A stretch of DNA of 64,000 nt from Ustulina deusta (GCA_023159155.1 JAJNNX010000012.1:248001-312000), one strand, 5' to 3'. Positions 46,256 through 58,372 are shown, numbered from the stretch's first letter. Notes: generated by a model from the sequence alone, not told the origin. Translations and numbers: made by a program.

Positions 46256-47310
46256 GACCGATGAGCCCTACAAGAAGGATTGATCATCATGCCATCGACA
46301 CCGCCATTTGTCACGGCCAACAACTATGCATAATGGGAGTTTCGGTAGGGTCAAGGTTGAACTTGACAGCTTGTTTAAAGCAGAAAGTCGTCTACTAAGC
46401 AAAAGTAAGGTACTTCACATTATCCATAGCACATCACACAGTGTGTAGGTAGCCAGCCTGCATTCAAATTAGTGCTTGATATTTAGTGTACTTGAGTGTG
46501 AGCACCCCCAACGATCTATCATTAGCCTAGCACTGGGCACTGTGAAACACCCCAAGATCCACAGCTGACACAAATGAGGGGCTGGTGGGAGTGGGAGCAG
46601 TCCAAAATGGGGTTGGCTACGGCACTTATTGGGGCAAGGAGGGGTGGATGGACATCCATAGGCATGCAGTAAGTCTAGAGACCCTTACTTGTAAGACGAA
46701 GGATCACGGTGAGATTCATGCGGTGAGATTCAAATTAAAGGCGCCTAAGGCTAACTTAACAGCTAGAGGCAAGGAACAACAGCTTTATGAGTGGTAGCAA
46801 GACTGACAACCTCTATACTAGGATCGGAAATGAGGCCATAAGTCACACGATTCATGGAGCATTAATTGTGTTGGTAGGATCGATGACTTTTAGGAATTCA
46901 TCATGCGTTCACCGATTCCAGCGAAGTCATATGCACCTACCTATTCCTTATTAGATTGTATCCATTGAATTGTCTATTAGATTATCTAAGGCGATTAAAT
47001 ATTGGACTAACCTCAAAACCCGCGTAAGCTATGTGATTACCTACTACCTACCTCTTTATGTATCCCCCATCGAGCCGCTCATTCAGGTAAGCGTAACTCG
47101 TCCAACATCCATCTGTGTGCTAATACACATACCTCTCCTGTTCGAGATGCTCACCAACCCATCGGTCCTGTTTTTACCGCCAAACCATATCCTATCCTCG
47201 CGGTTATGTCTTGAGGGAGACAGTTGTGCTGTACCGAACTGCATCGTCATGTCATAATCATTCGGCCACTAGACAGGATTCAACGTTAGGATCGCAGCCC
47301 TCTCTCGTAT
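46256..47310. other. No gene recognised
   Basis: About 1 kb with only short frames and no coding signature. Confidence 0.4.
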
Positions 47311-48692
47311 TCACCCTGCTGCTTGGGTATATAGAAGACATGCACATACCCTCTTCTCGAACATGATGACTGGTTGAATTTCTGGCATTTTATGGACCAG
47401 CCTCTCCACTGTTCGATGTCTACGATTGACCATCATCAGTCGGTTGTGGTACCCAAAGTGCGCATCCGTGAACATCTCCGGCGACCACGCTACAGTCTGG
47501 TTTCGTAGCCATTGTTCCTCAAACAACTGCCTCAAATCATTGTTCCACTCGCCTCTTAGGTGCCTTAGCAAATTAGAGCCATTACGATGTCGAAATACAC
47601 AGGCTGGGCGAATTTGAACTATGCGTAGATACCTAAACACTCGTCTAAGAAGGTCCGGAAGTCGCTTATCGTCAAGATCTACGACTGCACGTTTGTCATC
47701 TCCGTAGACTGCGACATTCGGAGTCAGTGGCAGTCATTTGGATCGTGATATATAGGTGTTTCGGAGGTGTGGAACGGAAGTCTTTATTCTTCTATAAACG
47801 ACAAGACCAAAAAGAAAGCGACTCCAAGAATTACTTACTATCTAGGTCGTCGCCGCATTCGACCGTCAACAACACCAACTGGAATTTCTTGACCCCGTCG
47901 AAACTGCCAAGTTGGATGTGCTTTGCGAAGATGTCGCTGTTTCTGGAACCTCGGTACCGGTCTTCCACGAGCTCGAGTACGTTGGCGATGACGGTAGCTC
48001 CTTGAAGCTTGGCGGTCCCACTAGGAAGCTTTTCTTCCCACCGGACCCACCGATCCATCTTCGGGGACTCCCAAGTTAGTAAACGCTGGATAGATCAATT
48101 CCTGCGCGAGTAAGGGATCTTATGCTCGACACGGCAGGATCATAATTTCTCAGGGGGCACTTGCTACCCACGAGCCTTCTTGAAGGGGCCATTGAGGGCT
48201 GGAGAATCTACTTACAAGTCGAATCCCGGGAAAGTATATTGGATCATCCCGCCGATTCCACCACTGCCTGTGAACCCTCGTACTACTGAGAACGAAGACG
48301 AAGTTACATGCCCGCGTCATCATTTCCGTCTCCCATTCCTTGAAGGTTGATAGGATTACGGGAAGATCCGTGGAGGGGAAGCGCGACATATATTCGGGAC
48401 TCCTGATGCAAACGATGCGTTGCGGTAGAATGAATTCAAGGATCCTCCTTCTTATTTCCAGCGGGAGGCGCCAGTACGCGAAACCTTTTCTCCGACGTCT
48501 TGCCTTCGAGACCTGGGTATCACGCTCGACAGTCGTCTTTCGATCGGTGCCTCGAGCTCCATATTGGCCCATGCTAGAACGACAGACACTAGCTGAGGTT
48601 GACTTCTCAGATGACAGCGTATGCTGAGATTGTGTCTGCATTCCCGGGTTGGGTAAGTGCCATGGCCAGTATTGTATGGCGGCCATGGTCAT
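47311..48692 (-). CDS. 2EXR-domain (F-box-like) protein
   Basis: Three exons: 48692-48216, 48058-47839 and 47708-47311, total 364 aa; introns 157 and 130 bp with GTAAGT donors. Joins read GIRL-MDRWVRWEEKL and DDLD-IYGDDKRAVVDL. After a low-complexity N-terminus, residues about 71-96 (FAYWRLPLEIRRRILEF, then ILPQRIVCI) carry the opening LP-x-E-IR-x-x-IW/L-like signature of the fungal 2EXR family. Later segments VRWEEKLPSG and LELVEDRYRG fit the usual downstream part. These proteins are greatly expanded in ascomycetes and their function is unknown. The start chosen is the first in-frame ATG (a second is 6 bp on). Confidence 0.78.
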
Positions 48693-49165
48693 CAAAGTCC
48701 CAGCGTTCCGGCAAGAGGAAAGGCGGCGACGAGTTGTCAATGCGTGGAGATAACCATCCCTCCGGCGCCTACGCGGCCATAGATGTATTTAAATGAATGG
48801 AATTGGCCAAATTGCCTACCTATGCGCGAGACGTTAGTCAGAGCATGCTTCGAAACATTAAAAGGGAAGCCTCAAAGTCTGAACCGGTGAAAGCCAAGTC
48901 TACCAACCTGGGCGAATCAACCACCGTCCAGGTGCCTCGCTAACCTAGGGTCCTAGGCACCTAATTATGCGCCGACAGGGACATCCAAACACTGTTCACG
49001 CGTACTGTGTGGCTGGGAATTTGGTGCGTTGTGGCACAGTGTTGGCACCTAAAGCTCCCTGCCGAAGCTAAGCTTCTCGATCCGATCACATCATCCTGTT
49101 TATGTTCAGGTGCTCGTGCACTTTGCACCTCCAACACATCTCCTCTACACAATGATCCTATCAAC
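48693..49165. promoter_or_regulatory. Divergent region between 2EXR and prenylcysteine-oxidase-like genes
   Basis: 473 bp between start codons of two divergent genes; TACCTA and CCTAGG motif pieces near 48816 and 48942-48962. No TATA recognised. Confidence 0.4.
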
Positions 49166-51103
49166 ATGATTGTCCACCATCTCCTCCGTTCCCTGACTTT
49201 GCTCCCAATCCTAGAGGTTGTAGGGAGCCCCAACAATGTGAAGCACATTGCCATCATTGGTTTGTATTGCCCGAGTTCATATGAATTACTCTTTGAAAAA
49301 ACATGCCCAGGGTGCTCGGCATACGCGGCTCGGATCTGCACATCCCCCCTTTAAGGTCTCTTCGCACGCTTGGTCGAATTTTGAATGGAATTCAATAACC
49401 TAGTTACGTGGCCCCTATGCACAGAGCACTAACCTGTGAGACAGGAGCCGGTGCTGCTGGGTCATCAGCCGCGTATCACTTGCGGAAGTTTGCCAATGAG
49501 TCGGACGTCGCCATCAACGTGACCGTATTCGAGAAGACAGGCCACATTGGCGGCCGCACTCTCACGGTGAATGTTTACGATGACCCAATTGAACCCATTG
49601 AGCTTGGCGCGTCTATCTTCGTGGATGTCAATTATATCCTCTCCAACGCGACGCGGGACTTCGGACTCACCGTGAAAGATCCTGGCGTCGAAGAAGGCGG
49701 CCTGTTGGGTATCTGGGATGGAGAGTCTTTCGTTTATACTCAAGACTCCAACTCTTGGGATTGGGTTAATCTCGCTCGCCTGTTCTGGAAATATGGCACC
49801 GTGCCTTACTATACCCACAAGCTGGTACAGGGTACCATTGCCACGTTCTTGAAACTGTATGAAGAGCCTTTCTTCCCGTTTCGGTCACTATCTACCAGGG
49901 TATTCCAGCTCGATCTTGTCAAGCTCACTGGCGTGACTGGGCGGCAGTTTCTGGCCGCCAATAATGTGAGTCGGACGCTCAAAAAGACCTTTGATTTTAC
50001 TGGGATGCTGAAGGTTAACGCAGCTCGACGGTGCTTTTGCTCGCGATATCGTACAAGCCAGCACACGCGTCAATTATGCTTCCAACCTAGAGTTTATCCA
50101 CGGTTTAGGGGCTATGGTAGCGATGGCGCCAGAAGGCGCCAAAGCCATCGAGGGTGGCAATTGGCAGATCTTTGCGAACATGGTTCGCGCTTCTGGGGCA
50201 GACATACACTTAAACTCAGCAGTGACAAATATTGCGCTCAGTCCCGATCAAAAGTACAAGATTACAACAGCACAGGAATCGGGCGATGGGGCATCGAAAG
50301 AATCCAAATTACATACCGTCGCATTCGATGATGTTATCATCGCAACACCCTTTCAATTTGCTAACATCAGCACGAACGAAAACCTCATCCAACACCCTGT
50401 TGATAGCATCCCATATGTGACGCTCCACGTAACATTATTTGCATCACCTTACAAGTTTAGCCCTGCTTTTTTCAAAATGCCGCCAGCCGCCGACATCCCG
50501 GTCTCCGTTCTCACGACACTGGGCGCCGATGAAAAGTCATACCCCGGCGAATCCGGTGCCGGCAAGGCCGGATTCTACTCAGCGACCTTACAGCGCATCG
50601 TCATGAACCCACGTACGCATAACCCTGAGTACGTGTATAAGATCTTCTCGCCAGAGGCGGTCACACCAGATTTTTTGTCTGAATTGCTTGGGGTCGAGAT
50701 TCCAGAATCGTTTATGGAGGATAGGGACGGTGACGAGGACAATGCGGCGGACGACTCCGTCGTCAGTCCCGTCTCATGGTTTCACGCCACCGTGTTCCAT
50801 CCTTACCCGCAGAAGTACCCGCGCGTCACTTTCCAGGATCCTATCCTAGCAGACGGGTTATACTACACGTCGGGAATTGAGAGTTTCATATCTACCATGG
50901 AGACCAGTGCGCTAATGGGCATGAATGTTGCGCGATTGATCATTGACGATTATGCCAACATCCCCCGCGTCGAGGATGAGAAGTTGGCATCCATGCCTAC
51001 AATGCCACATCGCGAAGATGACGAGCACGATGTTTTGTCCCAGCAGCAGCAGAAAACAGTGAAACACTACGGACAGCCTATTGAAGGTATAAACGAACTT
51101 TAA
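49166..51103 (+). CDS. Prenylcysteine oxidase-like FAD-dependent protein
   Basis: Three exons: 49166-49259, 49445-49965 and 50024-51103, total 564 aa; introns 185 and 58 bp. The first join rebuilds the FAD-binding HIAIIGAGAAGSSAAYHLRK, the second gives LAANN-LDGAFARDIVQAST. A hydrophobic N-terminus (LLRSLTLLPILEVVG) looks like a signal peptide. VFEKTGHIGGRT (about 55-66) is the second nucleotide-binding part, and EFIHGLGAMVAMAPEGAKAI plus the C-terminal WFHATVFHPYPQKYPRVTF and GLYYTSGIESFISTMETSAL fit the prenylcysteine lyase/oxidase family. That enzyme releases cysteine and an aldehyde from prenylcysteines in lysosome/vacuole. The C-terminal 60 residues are acidic, Gln-rich and not conserved. 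Reading only the middle frame would wrongly suggest two genes. Confidence 0.9.
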
Positions 51104-51605
51104 CTTGTAGGACAAAACCGAATACCTCCTACGCCACGAGTATCGACGCGAGAAAACCTCTGCTTACGGCATGCTTTGGATAAAGTGCTAGTTTGGCTAC
51201 TCTAGCTAATTTCTGAAACTCTGGGTGGCATACATTTCTTTTGGGAGGATATAGGGTATTCGTAGCAAGTCTAGTACCTAGGTTTCACTGGGAAGTCTGC
51301 AAGTACGAATCGAGGAACCATTCTTTAGTCATGTGTACCTTCACCATGGAACTTTCCGTACTTTTCCGATCGGACGAACTCGCACGCGCAGTCAAACTGC
51401 GGGCACACTTAACAATCGTTCCGCTCTAGTGTGAGGATCATTTCAAGGTCTGATGGACCCGATATTGATACACGAATTATCAAGCATATTAAAGTAATTA
51501 ATCCTGTTTAATGTCAGTATAGAGTGCCGTAGTACTATATTGTAAACCTTCATCAGAGTATTAAAACGCCGTAAGCTCTGTAATATTATACAGTAGGATT
51601 TCATG
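51104..51605. other. No gene recognised
   Basis: Downstream of the prenylcysteine-oxidase-like gene; AT-rich from about 51480. Confidence 0.4.
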
Positions 51606-51875
51606 CTTCGTATTTAGCGAAGGTTTCCTTGGTCCGAGATTTTCGCTGGAAATTCCTGTGGCCCAAATAGGAAAGTCTATAGGTACACCTATTCTGGATT
51701 AGGGTAGGAGGGCCTAGAGCCTGCTTACGTAAGTAATTATCCTGACTTAATATAACAGGGGTAGTGGCCCTGGCGCCCAAATAGGAATGTGGGGTTTCCT
51801 AATTGGGAGCCCTATTCGCAGCGAAAAAAGTGCGACACAAAAGATTCCTCGTTCTAGTTCCATTAACAACAAGGA
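51606..51875 (+). repeat. Dispersed short repeat, copy B (two conserved blocks)
   Basis: Left block (51606-51655) matches 15797-15880; right block (51772-51875) matches copy A at 44612 and, inverted, copy C at 56491. The two blocks together may be the two ends of one roughly 270-bp non-autonomous element. No coding content. Confidence 0.6.
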
Positions 51876-52906
51876 CAAACAACGCAATCTTTACAGCAAT
51901 ACGTGGCTAGATCTACATGGCTTAAATCTGACAATTGGTGGAGAAGCGAACCAGCTGCGGCTTTCAGCTCCCACCGCAACAGTCACGCGCAGCCGTCAAC
52001 GGCCGGACGGGCAGCGCAAATGTTGCTATTGTATCTAAGCCTTGTCAGTATCGGAAAGGATAGACAACTCGCGATGTTAGATAGGAGGCACATGCGTTGG
52101 ACATCTCCGCAGCCTGCGGGCGGGGTTTGACGGGATGGCTGCAATTTGCCCCGATTGGGCACTGCTGAAAGCACCACCATTGTGGCTGCACTTGGGTTGA
52201 TGGCAAATTTCGTCTTCTGCTTCCCGCGGCAGCAGAGCCTTCCGGCTAGGATCGCAGGATCGCGACCATGTTCAGTTCCATGCGGCCCATTGGTCTTGCA
52301 CATGCTGCCGCGGTAGGGCGCGCATGCAGACGCAGTTGTTCTCTGCTCTGCGGTTGGTGGTCACTGCATTGCGATAGGCAGCCGAGCCATGCAAACCTCG
52401 ACGTGTTTAGATAGCTGATCTGTCATTTCACAGCCTGCCATTGCCGCCGTCTGCTGACCGGATGAGAAAGCGTCAAGGCGAGATAGTTGAGATCCCAAGT
52501 TCGATTTTACTGTCCCGCATTGCTCCCTCTCGCAATTGCGGGAGTACTTTTCATCACATACCCGCCAAGTCAAGTCCTTTCGAACGCTCAGCAACAAATG
52601 CCTAAAGGCCGTGTTCTCTTGTCTAGCCCCAACTAGAGTCTAAAGGCCTTTCCTTCTCATATTTTCCTCATATATCTTGGGCCTGAGGCTTCTTCAGAAA
52701 TCGTGACTGACAGTTAGCCAACCGGTACCCTTCTCGCAAACAACGGAGCGCCTGGGACGACACAAACTGATGGAACAAGTGACGACGTCAGGCGGCATTT
52801 AGTCCGAGCGCACTGCGCAACGGAGGTCGATTGCATGTGTCTAAATTCGGCCTCCGCAAGACCTCGCGAATCGCGTCTTCGACTAGACTTCTCTGTGCTC
52901 TCTAGT
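51876..52906. other. Upstream region of the NLR gene
   Basis: About 1 kb, moderately GC-rich, without a coding signature; the NLR promoter must lie in its right part. Confidence 0.4.
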
Positions 52907-55020
52907 ATGTCTGATCCTAACATCTACACCGTCGGCTGGATCTGCTCCATAGAGACGGAGTACCTTGCCGCACAGCTCTGTCTTGACGAAGAACACCCAA
53001 AGCTAAACCGCCACCCGTCACCAAACGACACCAACACGTACACACTGGGCAAGGTTGCAGAGCACAATGTCGTCATTGCCGCCCTTCCCGATGGGTCGTA
53101 TGGCACGTCTTCTGCAGCAGCCGTCGCAATAAACCTGCTACGCAGCTTCCCTAATGTCAGAATTGGTCTGATGGTAGGCATTGGCGGTGGTGCGCCAAGT
53201 CTTCCCGACCGTGATATCCGCTTGGGTGATATTGTGGTCAGCTCTCCTGGAGATGGAAAGGGCGGTGTGTTCCAGTACGACTTTGGCAAAACAATTCAAG
53301 GGCAGGGCTTCCAAGAAACAAGGTTCTTGAACCAGCCACCAACAGCCTTGCGGACGGCGGTGATTGACCTTAAGGTCGAGCACAAGAGGAGGCCCGCTAG
53401 CCTTGAAAAAGCCATCAGCAGCATTCTCGAGAAGGAGGAAGAGGATCTGAAGGAGGAATTCGATCGGCCAGACGCAAGCAGCGACAGGCTGTATCGAAGC
53501 AGCTTCGTCCATCCTCTAAGCATGAAAACCAACTGCAAAGAAACCTGTGGTGTCAGCCCGCTAAACCTGGTACCACGACCGGCACGGACGAAACGACCGC
53601 ATACGCCGGTGGTTCACTACGGTCTGATTGCCTCGGGAAACCAGTTGATGAAGGATGCTCTGCGTCGGGATGAACTGGCCAACAAAAAGAAGGTTCTATG
53701 TTTTGAAATGGAGGCGGCGGGGCTGATGGACGACTTTCCATGTCTGGTTGTCCGCGGTATATGGAACTACTCGGATACCCATACGAATGATGAGTGGCAG
53801 AGTTATGCCGCATTGGTGGCGGCTGCATACGCGAAGGAGCTTCTTAAGCGAATTCCGCCGGACCATGTCGAGGCTGAGAAGAGAATCGCCGACTTTCTCT
53901 CCGGTTAGTGGAACTGTATCTAAGGATTACCGTTAGCAAATACTGATTAGGTATACCACGGTAGACATTCAGGGGGAAGTCAAGGACGTGTCAAGAGGCG
54001 TTGACAAACTTGCTCGCAGGCAATATGATCAAGTACATCAAGCTATTCTTAATTGGCTCACGCCGGTCGAGAATAGTACCGAGCACAACGACTTCATCTA
54101 CCGGCGACAGGAAGGAACCGGACAATGGCTATTGAACTCGGACAAGTTCCAAGTATGGCTCAACACCGACAAGCCGACGCTCTTTTGCCTAGGCATTCCT
54201 GGAGCGGAGGAGACAATCATGACGGCAATCGTGATCGACTGCTGCCAAGAGAAATTTCGAGATGACCAAAGCGTTGGCATCGCGTACATCTACTGCAGCT
54301 TCCAGGAACAAATCAAGCGGCCCGAAAACCTGCTCGCGAGCCTGTTGAAACAGCTGACTCAGAGACAGTCTTCGCTGCCTAGGAGCGTGAAAGATCTTTA
54401 TGACCGACACACGAAAGACCAGACGACACCTTCATTTAACGAGATCTCGAGAGCTCTCCATTCCGTAGCTACCACATATTCGAGAGTCTTCATCATCATC
54501 GATGCGCTTGATGAATGCCAGATATCTGACGACAGTCAAACAAGGCTCGTGAACCGAACAAAGTTCCTGAAAGAGATCTTCAACCTTCAAGACAATGTTG
54601 TAGCAAACATCTTCGCTACTTCCAGGCCCAGTAAGGAGATCCCAAACTTTTTCAGCAAATGCTTGTCTCTGACAATCACGGCGACCGATGCAGATATCCT
54701 AACATATCTGAATGCCAAAACCTCCGACATTATGGACGATGAAATGCGAGATACGATTAGGAAGGGGGTCCTTAAAGCCGCTGGTGGAATGTATGTTGCC
54801 CATTTAGCTGGATGAGGAGCATGCTTAGGCTAACGTCGAGCTTAAGTTCCTACTTGCGCAACTCCACACGCATACACTTTTATCCCAGCTAACAAATGGG
54901 CATTTGAAGCCGGCCTTGCAGGCCCTCGGCAAGGGAATGGCAGGATTGGATAAAACTTACGGCGAGGCCATAGGAAGAATTAAAGATCAGGGACGCGACC
55001 GTGAAGTCCTCGCCAAGTGA
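52907..55020 (+). CDS. NLR-type protein: PNP/UDP-phosphorylase domain plus NACHT, P-loop mutated
   Basis: Exons 52907-53903, 53965-54794 and possibly 54847-55020 (introns 61 and 52 bp; the second has a GCTAAC branch site and GTTGCC donor). Exon 1 is a purine/uridine phosphorylase-like module: YTVGWICSIETEYLAAQLCL, LMVGIGGGAPS, IRLGDIVVSSP, VHYGLIASGNQLMKD and VLCFEMEAAGLMDDFPCLVV. Exon 2 is a NACHT ATPase: FCLGIPGAEETIMTAIVI occupies the Walker A site, VFIIIDALDECQ is Walker B, and NIFATSRPSKEI follows. Exon 3 has FLLAQLH and LGKGMAGLDKTYGEAIGRI. The P-loop reads GAEET where GAGKT is expected, so ATP binding is probably lost. If the second intron is retained the protein stops at 54815. Fungal NLRs of this type act in non-self recognition. 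An upstream ATG at 52835 is possible. Confidence 0.75.
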
Positions 55021-56400
55021 GGTTCTATCATGGATCATCCACTCGAAAAGGCCACTTTCTACCTTGGAGCTCCGGCATGCTCTTGCTGTTCAGAAGAATA
55101 CGACGGCCCTAGATACGGACTTCTGCCTGCCCACCCGCTGAACTCATTCTATCTCTATGTGCCGGATCAGTTACCATCAATGAGGAAAGCAACATCATCC
55201 GGTTGGTCCACTACACAACGCGGGAATACTTTGAGCGAACCTGGACTTCTTGGTTTCCCAGTGCTCAGGTCGACATCGCAGAGACCTGCATTACCTATTT
55301 ATCATTTGATGCCTTCAAGGGCGGTCCCTGCCAGCACCATGAATTTGAGGCACGGCTGTTCCTGAGCCCCCTCTATAGTTATGCGGCGCGGAATTGGGGA
55401 CATCATATACGTGGAGACCCAGAAGGAAAATCGGGCAACTAGCTCTGAGTTTCCTCAATGATAATTTAAATTTGCAGTCCTCTAACCAAGTTATATACCA
55501 CACGAAGGACAAGACGTGATTGCACATTGCTACATCTTTTGATTTGGTGCAAATAGTCCAGCTGCTTCTAGAGTCAAACGTGGTGGATGTTGACGCGCGC
55601 GATAGCGACGGAAGGTTGGCAGTGCGTCTGCTACTGAGGGAGGGTGCGGACATTGGTGCAACAATGGAAGAGATGACAAGTAGAAATTGGAGACAGGAAA
55701 GAAGAACAGGGAGGACAGCGTTGCACCTAGCGGTCGCCGGACAGCACCAGGAGGCAATATAGTTGGCACATATTCGCACAACAATAATACCGACAGCGCT
55801 ACACCTAGCAGCTATAACGGGGGACGAGGCATTGGTGCAGCTACTACTCGAGAAGGATGCGAACGTTAACGCGGCGGTAGATATGGTGATATTCTGGGGG
55901 GTGTATTATGATGTCCGCACGATAAGGGGAAGGACGCCGCTGCACCTGGCGGCTGAAAGAGGGCACAAGGGGGTGGTGCGGCTGCTGCTTGATGTAGGCG
56001 CAAGCATTAACGCGGTGGAGACGACTTCCTTATCACAAGGGCGAGGACAGCGCTATATTTGGAGGCTAAGAACGGGTATGAGGTAACGGTGCAGTAAGTT
56101 AGTACTGATCAAAAATAATGCAAATGTTAATGCAACGGTTGAGCATGAGGATAGGATGGACAATGGCACAATAAGGGAACGGACAGCACTACGCCTAGCG
56201 GCTATTCGAGGGCACCGAAAGATAGTACAATTGCTGCTGGGGCATGATGCAAACATCAACCTGTCAGAGGCGCTGAACTTGGCAGCGGAGCAAGGGCACA
56301 AAGCATTGTCGAGGTGCTGCCTGCTAAGGACAGCATCAACCCGAACACTAAAGATAATACCGTGCCCTCGTTTTCAACTGAAGAAGGAATGCCTGGAGTA
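55021..56400 (+). pseudogene. Frameshifted C-terminal half of the NLR gene (winged-helix/linker and ankyrin repeats)
   Basis: Family sequence continues directly but in changing frames: VLSWIIHSKRPLSTLELRHA, then [50 protein letters not shown], and ankyrin units such as LHIATSFDLVQIVQLLLES, TALHLAAITGDEALVQLLLE, TPLHLAAERGHKGVVRLLLD and LRLAAIRGHRKIVQLLLGHD. Shifts occur near 55018, 55137 and 55425, plus in-frame stops, none with splice signals. So the effector-linked sensor half is not translated in frame with the NACHT part. The ankyrin units are still very regular, so decay is recent. Confidence 0.8.
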
Positions 56401-56406
56401 AAACAA

Positions 56407-56491
56407 AAGGTCTCTTAGTGTTGCACCTTTTTTTGCTACAAAGACGAGCTCCCAATTAGGAAACCCCATGTTCTTATTAAGGCATTAGCGC
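56407..56491 (-). repeat. Dispersed short repeat, copy C (inverted)
   Basis: On the minus strand it carries GGCGCTAATGCC, ATGGGGTTTCCTAATTGGGA, AAAAAAAGGTGC and ACTAAGAGACCTTTTG, in the same order as copies A and B. It lies just past the last ankyrin unit, so copies B and C bracket the NLR locus in opposite orientation. Confidence 0.65.
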
Positions 56492-56872
56492 CGATACTTT
56501 TATGACAGAGGGGGTTTCGGAGCATACTATAGGTACCTTCACTCATCGCGTTTAGGGTTCATTTAGCCCTCCAGCACAAATGAAGCCGAGAAAGAAGAGG
56601 AAAAGTAACGGCTTCTTAAGTATTCTCGTGGCTCTTGTGCACCAGTGATACGCAACGCCTTTATCCCCCGACTAATGGGTTTAAACAAAGAAGCAGAACC
56701 ATACCACTCCGTTTCCGTTGCTAGCAACTTGAGCCGCAAGCTCCCTAAGCATGTCTCGGGGGTCTTTTGTCTTTTGCAGTAGTTATAGGGCTACTACCCT
56801 TGCTGGAGACTGTGCAAGTCAACACCGAGTAGATCGCATTGTCTAGAAAAAGTCGGATTCTGACGATTCAAT

Positions 56873-58372
56873 ATGGCCCAAACACGGGCGACGCACTTGA
56901 ACCATTATTTTGGCACCGATCATGGCTTCGAACCTGAGAGGTCCATAGCCGGCAATATAATATACAAGCGGGCCACCCCACAGAATGATGTTGAGAGGAT
57001 AGTTGTAAAGCATTCGATATTGCTACCGGGAGCTGTGGCAACCAACCGCGATGACGAGATCGACGAAGAGGAGGACATTCTCAATAAACTATGGGGATCC
57101 GAACACAATATTCGGCTCTTATCTATTGTTCGTAATCGATACCATCGAGCAGCGCGATGGAACGAGCCCATAAACAGGAGTCTTCAAAATCCACCTCCGC
57201 TCTTACCCTGGGGGTTGCAAATTAACCCACGAGTTTACGGCAACACGTTGAACTTTTCATTCTTTGTCATGGAATATCTTCCTCGGGGCACCGGGTGAGT
57301 ATCCCGCCCAGAACGAGGAGCAAGCACTTTCTTTTCTGGAAAATGTGTACTTCCAGAAGCTCTATCGACTTAAGGGAACAGATCGGCTAACTCTCAATAT
57401 TCAAGTGAGGAATTGCTCGAAAGATGTCAGGAACTTGAAATCGCCTCCATATCTGAACCTTTGCTCTGGTACTTTTTCCTCTGTCGTAAGGTCTATTGTC
57501 TCCCTTTGCACCCATACATGGTTGACCGAAATTCAGTAACACGCGCCTGCGTGGGAATCGCTTACCCCCCAAACCTTGGAAATCACAATCCACCTGCGGT
57601 CCTAAGGGAAACATTGCCAGTTGCTGGGCGTAGAGCAACTAGAATATCCCATAACGACCTCCATTTAGGAAATATAATGTTTGGCGATTATGATCCTCGC
57701 GACACCCAGCCGAGGTGTCACCGGGCAGCACCCATATGTGAGAAGAATTTTGATTTATTCTAGTTTACGAGGCGAAATCGCCATCAGGAAAAAGGTCTAA
57801 TTATATAATATGCAGTGAAAGTTAGAGAACCCGAAACAATCATATCAAATGACTCCTTACTGAGGACATATAGATTATCGATTTTGGCCTTTCTGATTCG
57901 AATTCCACGTATGTATTTGACCCTCGGAAGAAGAAAGCTCGCACCGTAAGCTAAATTTCTATGGGCAGTCCGAAGGTGGCTCAGCGCCAGAATTTATTTC
58001 AAGTAGGAGAGGCAAGTCTGGTATTTTCCGGCTCAAAATGAACACGCCCATTGCTAACGTGGCGAGAAGGTGATGCACCAACTAGCATGTCTGGAAGAAG
58101 ACCCTCTTCTCGATATGGACGAACGACCCACATGCACCGTCGTTGACAACGAAGCGAACGAAGAGTGGGATACCTACGCCAGCGAAGGCTTTTGCAGCTC
58201 CCCGAATTGGAGCGTAGAATTTAGGTCGCTAGTTTGTCAGTGTCTGGCCGTGGAACCTGAGGACCGTCTGTTATTAGGCCAGGTTCTCCAGGCGTGCGAG
58301 CGCAATGTCAGGCGAACACAATGGAGACGTTTGGTAGATGAGGTCAGCGAGATATTCGATGATCCTAACTAA
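56873..58372 (+). pseudogene. Fungal protein-kinase-like gene, 3' half damaged
   Basis: The 5' half has good exons: 56873-57294, 57406-57485 and 57537 onward (introns 111 and 51 bp). Splicing gives RIVVKHSIL (candidate VAIK Lys), FFVMEYLPRGTGEELLERCQ, LLWYFFLCLTRACVGIAYPP and the catalytic loop RISHNDLHLGNIMFGDYD (H-x-D...N). After this the frame closes at 57763. Further family pieces follow without phase-consistent introns: IIDFGLSDSNST (DFG, about 57874), QNLFQVGEASL (about 57988) and an open C-terminal frame from 58070 to 58372 ending VRRTQWRRLVDEVSEIFDD. I read it as a kinase-fold gene that recently lost its C-lobe continuity, though an unusual intron arrangement is not excluded. It may be related to the adjacent NLR locus. 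Confidence 0.6.

Noticed and set aside
49408..50331. Two separate overlapping genes in the flavoprotein locus
   Set aside because: A 58-bp intron joins the two frames in phase; the overlap is intron read-through.
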